Shown: positions 17,254 through 24,911 of the stretch, piece after piece
How positions within the stretch are numbered: position 1 is the stretch's first letter
Layout: the number at the start of each line of letters is the position of its first letter
Assembly (NCBI RefSeq): GCF_016283395.1
Contig: NZ_JAEEMU010000041.1
Span: 67,436 to 131,435 of the forward strand
Direction of reading: 5' to 3'
DNA: 64,000 nucleotides
DNA from: Ruminococcus sp.
GTDB taxonomy: Bacteria; Bacillota_A; Clostridia; Oscillospirales; Ruminococcaceae
Program-made: the position numbers and the translations under genes
Notes under the pieces: generated by a model
What the model was told of the DNA's origin: nothing
The model's input: only the letters and a program-made list of their open reading frames with translations
Databases searched by the model: none

Positions 17254-17282
17254 ATACTTCTTAATAACTTTTGCTGTATAAT
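17250..17282 (+). promoter_or_regulatory. Candidate response-regulator direct repeat and -10 box before the ABC exporter
   Basis: TTAAATAC at 17250-17257 and TTAATAAC at 17261-17268 are 11 bases apart, one helical turn, and TATAAT follows at 17277-17282. There is no recognisable -35 box, as expected of an activator-dependent promoter. The link to the upstream regulator is inference. Confidence 0.4.
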
Positions 17283-17313
17283 CAAAACAGTAAAAGCGAA
17301 AGGAAAAACATAT

Positions 17314-18075
17314 ATGAAAAAATCTATTCTGACAGCAAAGTCACTTTCAAAGAGCTTTGCTCACAACGGCGAACAGGTACATATACTGTCAGGCGTTGAC
17401 CTGGATATATATGAAGGAGACTTCACCGTTATAATGGGAGCTTCGGGCTCGGGCAAATCCACCATGCTCTACGCTCTCAGCGGTATGGACAAGGCTACCG
17501 CAGGCTCTGTTATGTACGATGACAAAAACATCGTCCTCATGGGCGAGAAAGAGCTTGCAAAGCTGAGATACTCCGACTTCGGATTTATTTTCCAGCAGAT
17601 GCACCTTGTAAGCAATCTGTCACTCTATGAAAATGTTGTAGTATCAGGCTATCTCAACAAAAAGAATTCTCCTGCCGAGGTAAGAGAACGGGCTGACAAG
17701 CTTTTCAAAAGAATAGGCATAGACCACATAAAAACTCACCTTCCCTCACAGGTATCGGGCGGCGAACAGCAGAGATGTGCTATAGCAAGAGCTGTGATAA
17801 ATCAGCCCAAGCTCCTCTTTGCAGATGAGCCTACAGGCGCACTGAACCGCAAAAACACCACAGAAGTTCTCGACCTGCTCACAGACCTCAACAAAAACGG
17901 TCAGAGCATACTCATGGTAACACATGATATTCGCGCTGCTGTAAGAGCTTCAAGGCTGCTTTACCTCTCGGACGGCAATATCATAGGCGAGCTCAGTCTC
18001 AGTCCTTATGGTGAGACCGAAGAAAAAAGCCGCGAAGCTCAGGTAAACGCATGGCTCAATTCACTTGAATGGTGA
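17314..18075 (+). CDS. ABC transporter ATPase (MacB/LolD/BceA-like)
   Basis: 253 residues with Walker A GASGSGKST (42-50), a Q-loop near 94, signature VSGGEQQR (147-154), Walker B LLFADEP (167-173) and a switch His in MVTHD. It is closest to ATPases that work with FtsX-type permeases. The permease gene follows after 10 bases. With the two-component genes upstream this looks like a regulated exporter or antimicrobial-peptide resistance and sensing module, as in Bce/Vra-type loci, although the permease differs from BceB. Confidence 0.95.
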   Translation: MKKSILTAKSLSKSFAHNGEQVHILSGVDLDIYEGDFTVIMGASGSGKSTMLYALSGMDKATAGSVMYDDKNIVLMGEKELAKLRYSDFGFIFQQMHLVSNLSLYENVVVSGYLNKKNSPAEVRERADKLFKRIGIDHIKTHLPSQVSGGEQQRCAIARAVINQPKLLFADEPTGALNRKNTTEVLDLLTDLNKNGQSILMVTHDIRAAVRASRLLYLSDGNIIGELSLSPYGETEEKSREAQVNAWLNSLEW

Positions 18076-18085
18076 GGTGAGAACT

Positions 18086-20431
18086 ATGGAGATAATCACC
18101 CTGCTGAAAGCAAATATACGCCGCAGAAAGGGCACATTCATAAGCATCGTCATTCTAATGTTCATCATCTCAATGGCACTGACGCTTATATTCAGTATCA
18201 GAAAAAGCTGCGAAGATTCCTTGAATGATGCTTATTCCTGCGCAAAAAGTGCAGATGTCACCGTTATGCTCAAGGACGCACTCCTCACAGATGAAATGAG
18301 GCAGAAGCTTGATAACGAAGCGATAATAGACCATTACACCGTAACACCTACAGCTGTTATTTCCTACGGTATGGATTCAGATAAAGCAACCCATAAAAGT
18401 TCCTGTTTCTTTACTCCATTGACCGAGGGGATAAGGCTTGTAAACGAAGAATGTAACGGCTATGCCGAAAAGATACCGCCGCTATCAAAAGGCGAGATAT
18501 ACCTTAGCTACGGCTCAAAAGGCAAATTTAAGTGTGATATCGGAGACAAAGTCACCGCGCACACTATAAGCGGAGACTATGATTTCACTGTAAAGGGATT
18601 TGTTGTTGAGCCTATGTTTGGTGCTATGGTGGTAGGCTGGAAGTGGCAGTTCATATCGCAGGAAGATTTTGATATGATAATGGCTGCAAATTCCGCCGAA
18701 AACAGCAGTGATCACTGGGGCACGGGGTATATTGTGCAGATATACAAGTCAGACGGCTGTACACTTTCAGACGGCAAATTCCGCCGTCAGGTAAATCTGG
18801 ACACGGATATCATCTCAAATGCATGGGGTTCTACGACAAAAAGTGTATCAACACACTATACCAACATCTACTCGGATATCATAATGGGCATACTTCTTGT
18901 GTTCATACTTATACTTGCTACAGTCGTTCTTATAGTTATGGGGCACAGTATCTCAACAAGCATCGAAATGGATCATACCAATCTGGGAATACTGAAATCT
19001 CAGGGATTCAGCAACTCCAAGATACGTATCTCGATACTGCTTCAATACCTTATCGCGGAAGTCATAGGCGGTATCCTCGGAATATTCTGCGGACTCCCCC
19101 TCATAGGCATTATTACAAGTGTATTTGATACCATATCAGGCTGTATCACAGAAACACACCCTGCCCTGTGCAAAACACTTCTTTATCTGCTTGTTATCAT
19201 CGGGATAAGCGTAGTGTTTATTATCATCACAACCCACAAGGTTTGCAGGATATCCCCTATTCGTGCTATCTCGGGCGGCAGAAATGAAATATACTTCGAC
19301 AGCCGCATAAAGCTTCCCATAAGTGCAAAGCTGCTTTCTCCAACACTTGCTGTTCGTCAGTTCACATCTGCAAAAAGAAGATACGTTGCTTCTGTGATAA
19401 TTGCTGCAATACTTGTAAGCTTCATGCTCATGGTAAATGCTCTCAGCGCAGCTATAAATTCACGAAAAGCAGGAGAAACTATGGGAATTGAAGTCAAAGA
19501 TGTAATTATTAACTTCAATGAGATGACGGAAAAGGACAAAATAGATGACATCATGGAAACAGTCAAGGAATATGATCCTATCCACAGAAGATATGTCTCG
19601 TTAGGTACATATATTTCGTTGAACGGTGAGGAGATATACTGCCGTATGGATTTTTATCCCGAGGACATTATTACCACAAAAGGCAGAGCTCCTAAATATG
19701 ATAACGAGATAGTCATAACCGAATTAGTGGCTGATGAGTTTGATCTTAAACTCGGAGACACTGTAAACATAGCAAAATTTGAAAACCACAAAGAGTTCGT
19801 GATCTGCGGAATATTCTCATCAATGTCCGACGCAGGTATGTGTACTTCGATCACAGAAGAAGCAGGCGAAAGCCTCGGTCTCCATAAACGTACCGACTAT
19901 TGCAGTATCATGCTTGAAGATGAAACAAAAGCAGAAGAGATAAAAACTGCTCTTGAAAATAAATACGGAGACGCTATGAAAGCAACTCTCGGCAAATTCG
20001 ATGATGAAAACAAGCTTATAGAAACAGCAATAGAAATAATGAGGCTGATAATCTACTCATTCTCAATGTTCTTTGCTCTCGTAGTCGTTTCAATGGTAAG
20101 TTCAAAGGCTTTCACACAGGAAAAGACAGATATCGGAATATTCAAGTCACAGGGCTTCACTACAGGCAAGCTCAGGCTGCAATTTGCGGTAAGATTTCTT
20201 ATTGTATCTATTCTCGGCGCACTGCTCGGAACTTTAATGTGCGGCCTGTTCATGAATAAGCTGCTCACTGTTCTGCTTAAAGGCATAGGCGTAACGAACT
20301 TCTATACACCTCTTACTCCTGCAAGTATCCTTATACCTGCCGCTGCTATATGCATATGCTTCTTCCTTTTCGCACTTCTTGTTTCACGAAAGATAAAAAA
20401 AGTCGGCATAAGACAGCTCATAACCGAATAA
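18086..20431 (+). CDS. FtsX-family ABC transporter permease, two FtsX domains
   Basis: From the ATG at 18086 (781 residues), chosen because GAGGTGAG lies just ahead. An upstream in-frame TTG at 18065 would overlap the ATPase gene and has no ribosome site. There is an N-terminal transmembrane helix, an external MacB-PCD-like region, three helices around residues 265-385, a second external segment and three C-terminal helices, so two MacB/FtsX modules. With the ATPase it forms a mechanotransmission-type exporter acting on the outer face of the membrane. The substrate is unknown. Confidence 0.92.
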   Translation: MEIITLLKANIRRRKGTFISIVILMFIISMALTLIFSIRKSCEDSLNDAYSCAKSADVTVMLKDALLTDEMRQKLDNEAIIDHYTVTPTAVISYGMDSDKATHKSSCFFTPLTEGIRLVNEECNGYAEKIPPLSKGEIYLSYGSKGKFKCDIGDKVTAHTISGDYDFTVKGFVVEPMFGAMVVGWKWQFISQEDFDMIMAANSAENSSDHWGTGYIVQIYKSDGCTLSDGKFRRQVNLDTDIISNAWGSTTKSVSTHYTNIYSDIIMGILLVFILILATVVLIVMGHSISTSIEMDHTNLGILKSQGFSNSKIRISILLQYLIAEVIGGILGIFCGLPLIGIITSVFDTISGCITETHPALCKTLLYLLVIIGISVVFIIITTHKVCRISPIRAISGGRNEIYFDSRIKLPISAKLLSPTLAVRQFTSAKRRYVASVIIAAILVSFMLMVNALSAAINSRKAGETMGIEVKDVIINFNEMTEKDKIDDIMETVKEYDPIHRRYVSLGTYISLNGEEIYCRMDFYPEDIITTKGRAPKYDNEIVITELVADEFDLKLGDTVNIAKFENHKEFVICGIFSSMSDAGMCTSITEEAGESLGLHKRTDYCSIMLEDETKAEEIKTALENKYGDAMKATLGKFDDENKLIETAIEIMRLIIYSFSMFFALVVVSMVSSKAFTQEKTDIGIFKSQGFTTGKLRLQFAVRFLIVSILGALLGTLMCGLFMNKLLTVLLKGIGVTNFYTPLTPASILIPAAAICICFFLFALLVSRKIKKVGIRQLITE

Positions 20432-20480
20432 ACCAACATCAAAACGAACTATACATTCAAAATGCTTGGAGGCATAAAAT

Positions 20481-21146
20481 ATGGAAACTACAACGAAAAG
20501 CAGAAAATTAAAGATCACGTTACTGGTCTATATAATCATTTTCTATGGCATATGGACACTATATACATTCCTGGTTTCACCGTTCCTTGAAGACCATTTC
20601 CAAAATGCGGCAGTATGTCAGATCATCAAGGAGTGTATCAAGAACCTTGTGTGGACGCTTCCTGCCATGCTTCTGGTGCATCACTTCTCATCAGAGGTAC
20701 ATATACAGCTGAAGGAAATGTTTACAACGAAAGTAAAATGGTTACACTATCTTCCTATCTTTGCATTCTTCACTGTAGACGTACTGATAACTCGTTACAG
20801 AATGGATCATTCTCTGAAATTGATCCCCGATCTCAGCGCAGATAAGGTCATCATGCTCCTCTCGGTAGGAATTACGGAAGAAATGGTATTCCGCGGCTGG
20901 CTGCTCAATGCTACGGTAAGCAGTGACAAGAAAAAGCAATGGCAGGCTATAGCGTTAAATGCAGTCATGTTCATGCTGATACATTTCCCCACATGGATAA
21001 GACACGATACATTCGTTTCTGTGTTTACAGGATTTGGTTTTATAGAGATACTTGCTTTAGGCGTGATATTCAGTTTAAGCTTTCTCAAAAGCAGGAACAT
21101 TTTTGTTCCAATACTGCTTCATATGTACTGGGATCTGATCGTATGA
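20481..21146 (+). CDS. CPBP-family intramembrane metalloprotease (Abi/CAAX-like)
   Basis: 221 residues with several transmembrane helices and the family motifs EEMVFRGW (Glu133, Glu134, Arg138), IHFPTW (His168) and LLHMYWD (His214), which form the intramembrane zinc site. In Firmicutes such proteins often sit beside bacteriocin or peptide-export genes as immunity proteins or as processing proteases. Here it is 49 bases after the permease with its own GGAGG site and ends at a shared terminator, so it is probably the last gene of the exporter operon. The substrate is unknown. Confidence 0.9.
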   Translation: METTTKSRKLKITLLVYIIIFYGIWTLYTFLVSPFLEDHFQNAAVCQIIKECIKNLVWTLPAMLLVHHFSSEVHIQLKEMFTTKVKWLHYLPIFAFFTVDVLITRYRMDHSLKLIPDLSADKVIMLLSVGITEEMVFRGWLLNATVSSDKKKQWQAIALNAVMFMLIHFPTWIRHDTFVSVFTGFGFIEILALGVIFSLSFLKSRNIFVPILLHMYWDLIV

Positions 21147-21175
21147 TATTTTACAAAAAGGCAGAAAATGAAAAA

Positions 21176-21210
21176 CAGGAGAGCTCATCAAAGCTCTCCT
21201 GCTTTTTTAT
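21176..21210 (+). terminator. Bidirectional terminator between the exporter operon and the SAM-like fusion gene
   Basis: Perfect 10-base arms CAGGAGAGCT / AGCTCTCCTG with a 6-base loop, CTTTTTT on the plus strand and GTTTTTC on the minus strand. It ends transcription from both convergent units. Confidence 0.9.
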
Positions 21211-21218
21211 GTATATTA

Positions 21219-22841
21219 TTATGCATATTCCTGAACAGGAAGCGGTGCAATGAAGAACGTATCATCACGCTTGATATTGCCTTCTTCCGTAAATATAGCT
21301 GCGTTTGCGATCGGCGTACCGCCTAACCTTTCAACAATTACCTCCAAATCTCTAAGAGACTCGGGAGTACTGATAACGTTGTCGACAATGAGAACGCGCT
21401 TTCCGTCAAATGCTCTTGCTTCTTCTGCGGAAAGATAAAACTTTTTCTTTTTTTCCGACAGAAGCGATTTGACGGATACTTCTAAGGTATCATCCATATA
21501 AAGCTTTACGGACTTATGAGCAATGATACAATCCTTTCCGCTCTGTCTTGAAAGCTCATACGCAAGCGGAGTACCCTTTGTTTCAGCACTGAATATCAGA
21601 TCGAATTCAGGCATTCTTTCAAGAAGTCTCTTGGCGTTTTCTGCAATTATCTCAACCTCACCATAAAGTATAGAAGCTGCGATATCAAGCCTGTCAGCAG
21701 GAGCACATCTTTTAAGTTCATCATTGAGCTCTGCTATCTTGACCTCGTAGTATTCGGCAACAGCACCCTTCTTCAGTTCAAGATTTCTTGCACGGATAGC
21801 CTTTGCTTCTCTCAGAAGCTTAGGACTCTGTTCCAGGAACTCATATCCGCTTTCCAGAACGGTTTTCATTATATCACGTTCAATTTTCACAGGTATGCCA
21901 AGCTCGATGCATTTGTCAATGAGATCCTTGATCCATTCAAACCTAAGCGGATTAGCTCCGCCCACTTCTCCGCCGATTATGACCCATGTATAGTCCTTGC
22001 CGAATGTATTGACAATTTCATCAAGGTGGACCGGTTCTATATATTCAAGCACAGGCTGATATACGACACAGGCTGTAATCTTGTGATCCTTAGTTTTTTC
22101 AATAAGATCGGTAATACGGCCTGTACACGCATTACGGTCAACTGTACAGGAAATAATAACATTTCGCATATCAGTATCCACAGGTATTGGACTGAGGTCA
22201 ATTCCGCTCGGACGTTTTGTAACAAGCTGGAATGTATCAACAAATCTTCTCTGTCTGCGCTTTATATTACTTGCCGCAATGATCTGCTGAAGAACATTTT
22301 CCTGCCACTCGGGCTTCCAGCAGCCAAAATCAGACATATAAGTCAGGAACCAGTCGATAGGATTTTCATTTTCAATATTGAAGAGCTCAGGGATATCATT
22401 TCCCTCTTCGTCCTTTTTCATTTTATAGAAGCCGCGGAATATCTGCTTCTTGTAATCCTCAGTAATACCAAAATGATCTACTACGCATTTTGTAAAGCAG
22501 TACTTGCAGCCGATAGGACATCCGATAACGGGAGAATACACTTTCGTATTCAGGTGTGTGTCATAGTTGATATCTTTAAGTATACGTTTAAGCGCAAGTT
22601 GATGACCGTCATAATAAGCATGGAGCATCTGTATCTGGCTCAGATATTCCTGATGCATATTCCTATACTCTTCAAGTTCTTCCTGTACTGAGTACATATT
22701 CACCTTCAGCTTCGTATAATCAAAGCCGCCGAAATTGCAGATAAGTATATTCAACAGCCTGTTTACGACCTCAGGTCTTTCGAGCATTGTGATAATACCC
22801 GCTGACGGAGCGTCAGTATAATAGTCTTCAATTCTCAGCAT
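21219..22841 (-). CDS. Radical-SAM-like (DUF5131-type) domain fused to an adenine-phosphoribosyltransferase-like domain
   Basis: 540 residues. The N-terminal half has CPIGCKYCF (Cys108, Cys112, Cys115), the CxxxCxxC cluster motif of radical SAM proteins. Its surroundings (FQLVTKRPSGI, GGEVGGANPLRF, CVVYQPV) resemble the DUF5131/phage Gp37 group. After a helical stretch (about 330-400) comes a PRTase fold with an adenine-type region (FSAETKGTPLAYELS) and a PRPP loop VLIVDNVISTPES (483-495). The usual loop is VDDVxxTGxT, so the second acidic residue is Asn here and Gly-Thr is replaced. One protein may couple radical chemistry with base or nucleotide exchange; no pathway can be assigned. It is a single-gene unit, with GAGGGG 11 bases before the ATG. 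Confidence 0.8.
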   Translation of the reverse strand: MLRIEDYYTDAPSAGIITMLERPEVVNRLLNILICNFGGFDYTKLKVNMYSVQEELEEYRNMHQEYLSQIQMLHAYYDGHQLALKRILKDINYDTHLNTKVYSPVIGCPIGCKYCFTKCVVDHFGITEDYKKQIFRGFYKMKKDEEGNDIPELFNIENENPIDWFLTYMSDFGCWKPEWQENVLQQIIAASNIKRRQRRFVDTFQLVTKRPSGIDLSPIPVDTDMRNVIISCTVDRNACTGRITDLIEKTKDHKITACVVYQPVLEYIEPVHLDEIVNTFGKDYTWVIIGGEVGGANPLRFEWIKDLIDKCIELGIPVKIERDIMKTVLESGYEFLEQSPKLLREAKAIRARNLELKKGAVAEYYEVKIAELNDELKRCAPADRLDIAASILYGEVEIIAENAKRLLERMPEFDLIFSAETKGTPLAYELSRQSGKDCIIAHKSVKLYMDDTLEVSVKSLLSEKKKKFYLSAEEARAFDGKRVLIVDNVISTPESLRDLEVIVERLGGTPIANAAIFTEEGNIKRDDTFFIAPLPVQEYA

Positions 22842-23573
22842 AAAACATCTTGCCCCTCAATATTTATTTCTTTCCACGATTTTTGCCGAAAGCAGCATTA
22901 AACTGCATTCAGAGCGTGATCCCATCTGTCTTTTCCTATGCTGCGCGATATCTTTTATGCCGAAATGAATTAAAAAAGTAAATATGATATGCTCTGCACA
23001 TAAGATACTTCATAAGTCGCAGAGATATGCATAATACGATTATAATGGCTGCTTATCATAAAACGGCACATTAAAAGTAAACGCATACGACAGAAAAATT
23101 ATAATCAAACTTACGGTTTATTATTTTAGATCTGCCTGTAATTTAATATCATAAAATAACTGTTGATCATATCATGCTAAAAAGAATACCGATTAAATCA
23201 AAAACGATTAGTAAATATTCCCCACATTTATCCCTGTTTTAACGTAATAAAACAATGTGTGAGCTTTGAAAAAATAGTAAAATAACGGTATCAAAAAATA
23301 TTATTAAAAATAATAGTAAAAAAAGGTAAAAATTAAGCTTTTGAAGATTTTTTACGTATAAGGAAATACTATTTATATTATATACTATATACACATTTTC
23401 GTCAAGTATAATTTTGTCCTTATATTGATAAACAAATGCTGCTATTTTGCAAATTTTAAGCATTTTCTTATATTTTTTCTTCAGTATTATAAAATAAATA
23501 TATCAAACATGAATAATAATTATTATTTATTACCAATTCATTTAATTATATATATTTTATTATTTAAAATGTA
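22842..23573 (+). other. Long A+T-rich intergenic region without a supported gene
   Basis: About 730 bases very rich in A and T between two divergent genes. Short open frames, such as one on the minus strand at 23239-23463, are composed of Tyr, Ile, Leu and Phe codons expected from base composition and lack ribosome sites. No tRNA fold, riboswitch or repeat was recognised. Confidence 0.5.
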
Positions 23574-23602
23574 TTGACAACATAAGTTTTTAATGTTAAA
23601 AT
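23574..23602 (+). promoter_or_regulatory. Sigma-A promoter of glycerate kinase
   Basis: TTGACA at 23574-23579, a 17-base spacer and TAAAAT at 23597-23602. The ATG with GAGGTG ahead lies about 60 bases downstream of the expected start. Confidence 0.7.
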
Positions 23603-23668
23603 TTGGACTGAGTTGCAAAATATGCATATAATATAAACTATCAAATTAACAAATAGAGGTGAAATACC

Positions 23669-24808
23669 ATGCATAAAGCTGTTATTGCAATAGATTCATT
23701 CAAAGGAAGTCTAACTTCTCTTGAAGCAGGCAAAGCTGCAGCAGAAGGATTACACCGTATTTTTCCCGAAACAGATACCGTGATCATACCTGTTGCTGAC
23801 GGCGGAGAAGGCACTGTAGAAGCTCTTGTATCTGGTCTGAACGGAAAGTTCATCGAAACCGACGTGTGTGATCCTCTCGGAAGGTGTATCAAAGCCAAAT
23901 ACGGGGTACTTCCCGACAACACCGCTGTTATCGAAATGGCAGCTGCTTCGGGACTGACCCTGCTTTCGGAAAACGAACGCGATCCCATGTATACAACTAC
24001 ATACGGCACAGGCGAGATGATACTTGACGCTGTCAGACGAGGCTGCCGCAATTTTATCATCGGTATTGGCGGAAGTGCCACAAATGACGGCGGTATCGGC
24101 TGCTTGCAGGCTCTTGGCTTCGGTATGCTCGACAGCAATGGACAGCAGGTAAGCTATGGTGCAAATGGGCTTTCACAGCTTGCCCGTATCACCGACAGCA
24201 ATGCAGTAAAGGAACTGAAAGAGTGCAGCTTCCATGTTGCCTGTGATGTTAAAAATCCGCTTTGCGGCACTAACGGATGCAGCGAGGTATTTGCTCCGCA
24301 GAAAGGCGCGGATAAAGACAGTATCAGCCTTATGGACGGCTATCTCAGCAACTATGCAGAGCTTACTAAAACGTACTGCCCTTCTGCTTCGCCTTATACA
24401 GCAGGCTCAGGTGCGGCAGGAGGGCTTGGCTTTGCACTGATGTATTATCTGAACGCCGAGCTGCAATCAGGTGTTGACCTTGTTATACGCGAAACGAAGC
24501 TGGAAGATATCATAAAAGACGCTGATATCGTCATCACAGGTGAGGGCTGTCTCGACAGTCAGACCGCTATGGGAAAAGCTCCCATAGGTATTGCAAAAAT
24601 AGCAAAGAAGTACGGCAAGCCTGTCATTGCTTTCTGCGGCTCGGTACGCGAGGGAGCAGAGCTGTGCAACGCAAGCGGTATTGACGCATACTTCCCTGTT
24701 CTCCGCAGGATATGTACACTTGAACAGGCTATGAAAAAAGAGAATTCCTGCAAAAACCTCGCCGATACGGCAGAACAGGTTTTCAGAACTATAAAGCTTT
24801 TCTGCTGA
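23669..24808 (+). CDS. garK: Glycerate kinase (GarK/GlxK family)
   Basis: 379 residues, the normal length for the family, starting AVIAIDSFKGSLTS with PVADGGEGTVEAL near 54 and IGIGGSATNDGGIG near 131, both family signatures. It phosphorylates D-glycerate with ATP, giving 2- or 3-phosphoglycerate for lower glycolysis. It acts in the cytoplasm. It is monocistronic: own promoter upstream, terminator 26 bases after the stop. No glycerate-forming gene is nearby, so its carbon source is not evident here. Confidence 0.93.
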   Translation: MHKAVIAIDSFKGSLTSLEAGKAAAEGLHRIFPETDTVIIPVADGGEGTVEALVSGLNGKFIETDVCDPLGRCIKAKYGVLPDNTAVIEMAAASGLTLLSENERDPMYTTTYGTGEMILDAVRRGCRNFIIGIGGSATNDGGIGCLQALGFGMLDSNGQQVSYGANGLSQLARITDSNAVKELKECSFHVACDVKNPLCGTNGCSEVFAPQKGADKDSISLMDGYLSNYAELTKTYCPSASPYTAGSGAAGGLGFALMYYLNAELQSGVDLVIRETKLEDIIKDADIVITGEGCLDSQTAMGKAPIGIAKIAKKYGKPVIAFCGSVREGAELCNASGIDAYFPVLRRICTLEQAMKKENSCKNLADTAEQVFRTIKLFC

Positions 24809-24834
24809 CAACAATATTTTCCGTAATACATAAA

Positions 24835-24873
24835 AACAGTCACAAGATCACTTATGCTCCTGTGACTGTTTTA
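24835..24873 (+). terminator. Bidirectional terminator between glycerate kinase and xylanase
   Basis: AACAGTCACA (24835-24844) pairs perfectly with TGTGACTGTT (24861-24870), followed by TTA. A-rich and T-rich flanks allow use from both sides by the convergent genes. Confidence 0.75.
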
Positions 24874-24911
24874 TTATTATGATTTATAAGATCAGGCTTA
24901 ACATTTTGATC

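Noticed and set aside
23239..23463. 74-codon minus-strand frame
   Set aside because: Very A+T-rich, composed of Ile, Leu, Tyr, Phe and Lys codons, with no ribosome site; consistent with chance.
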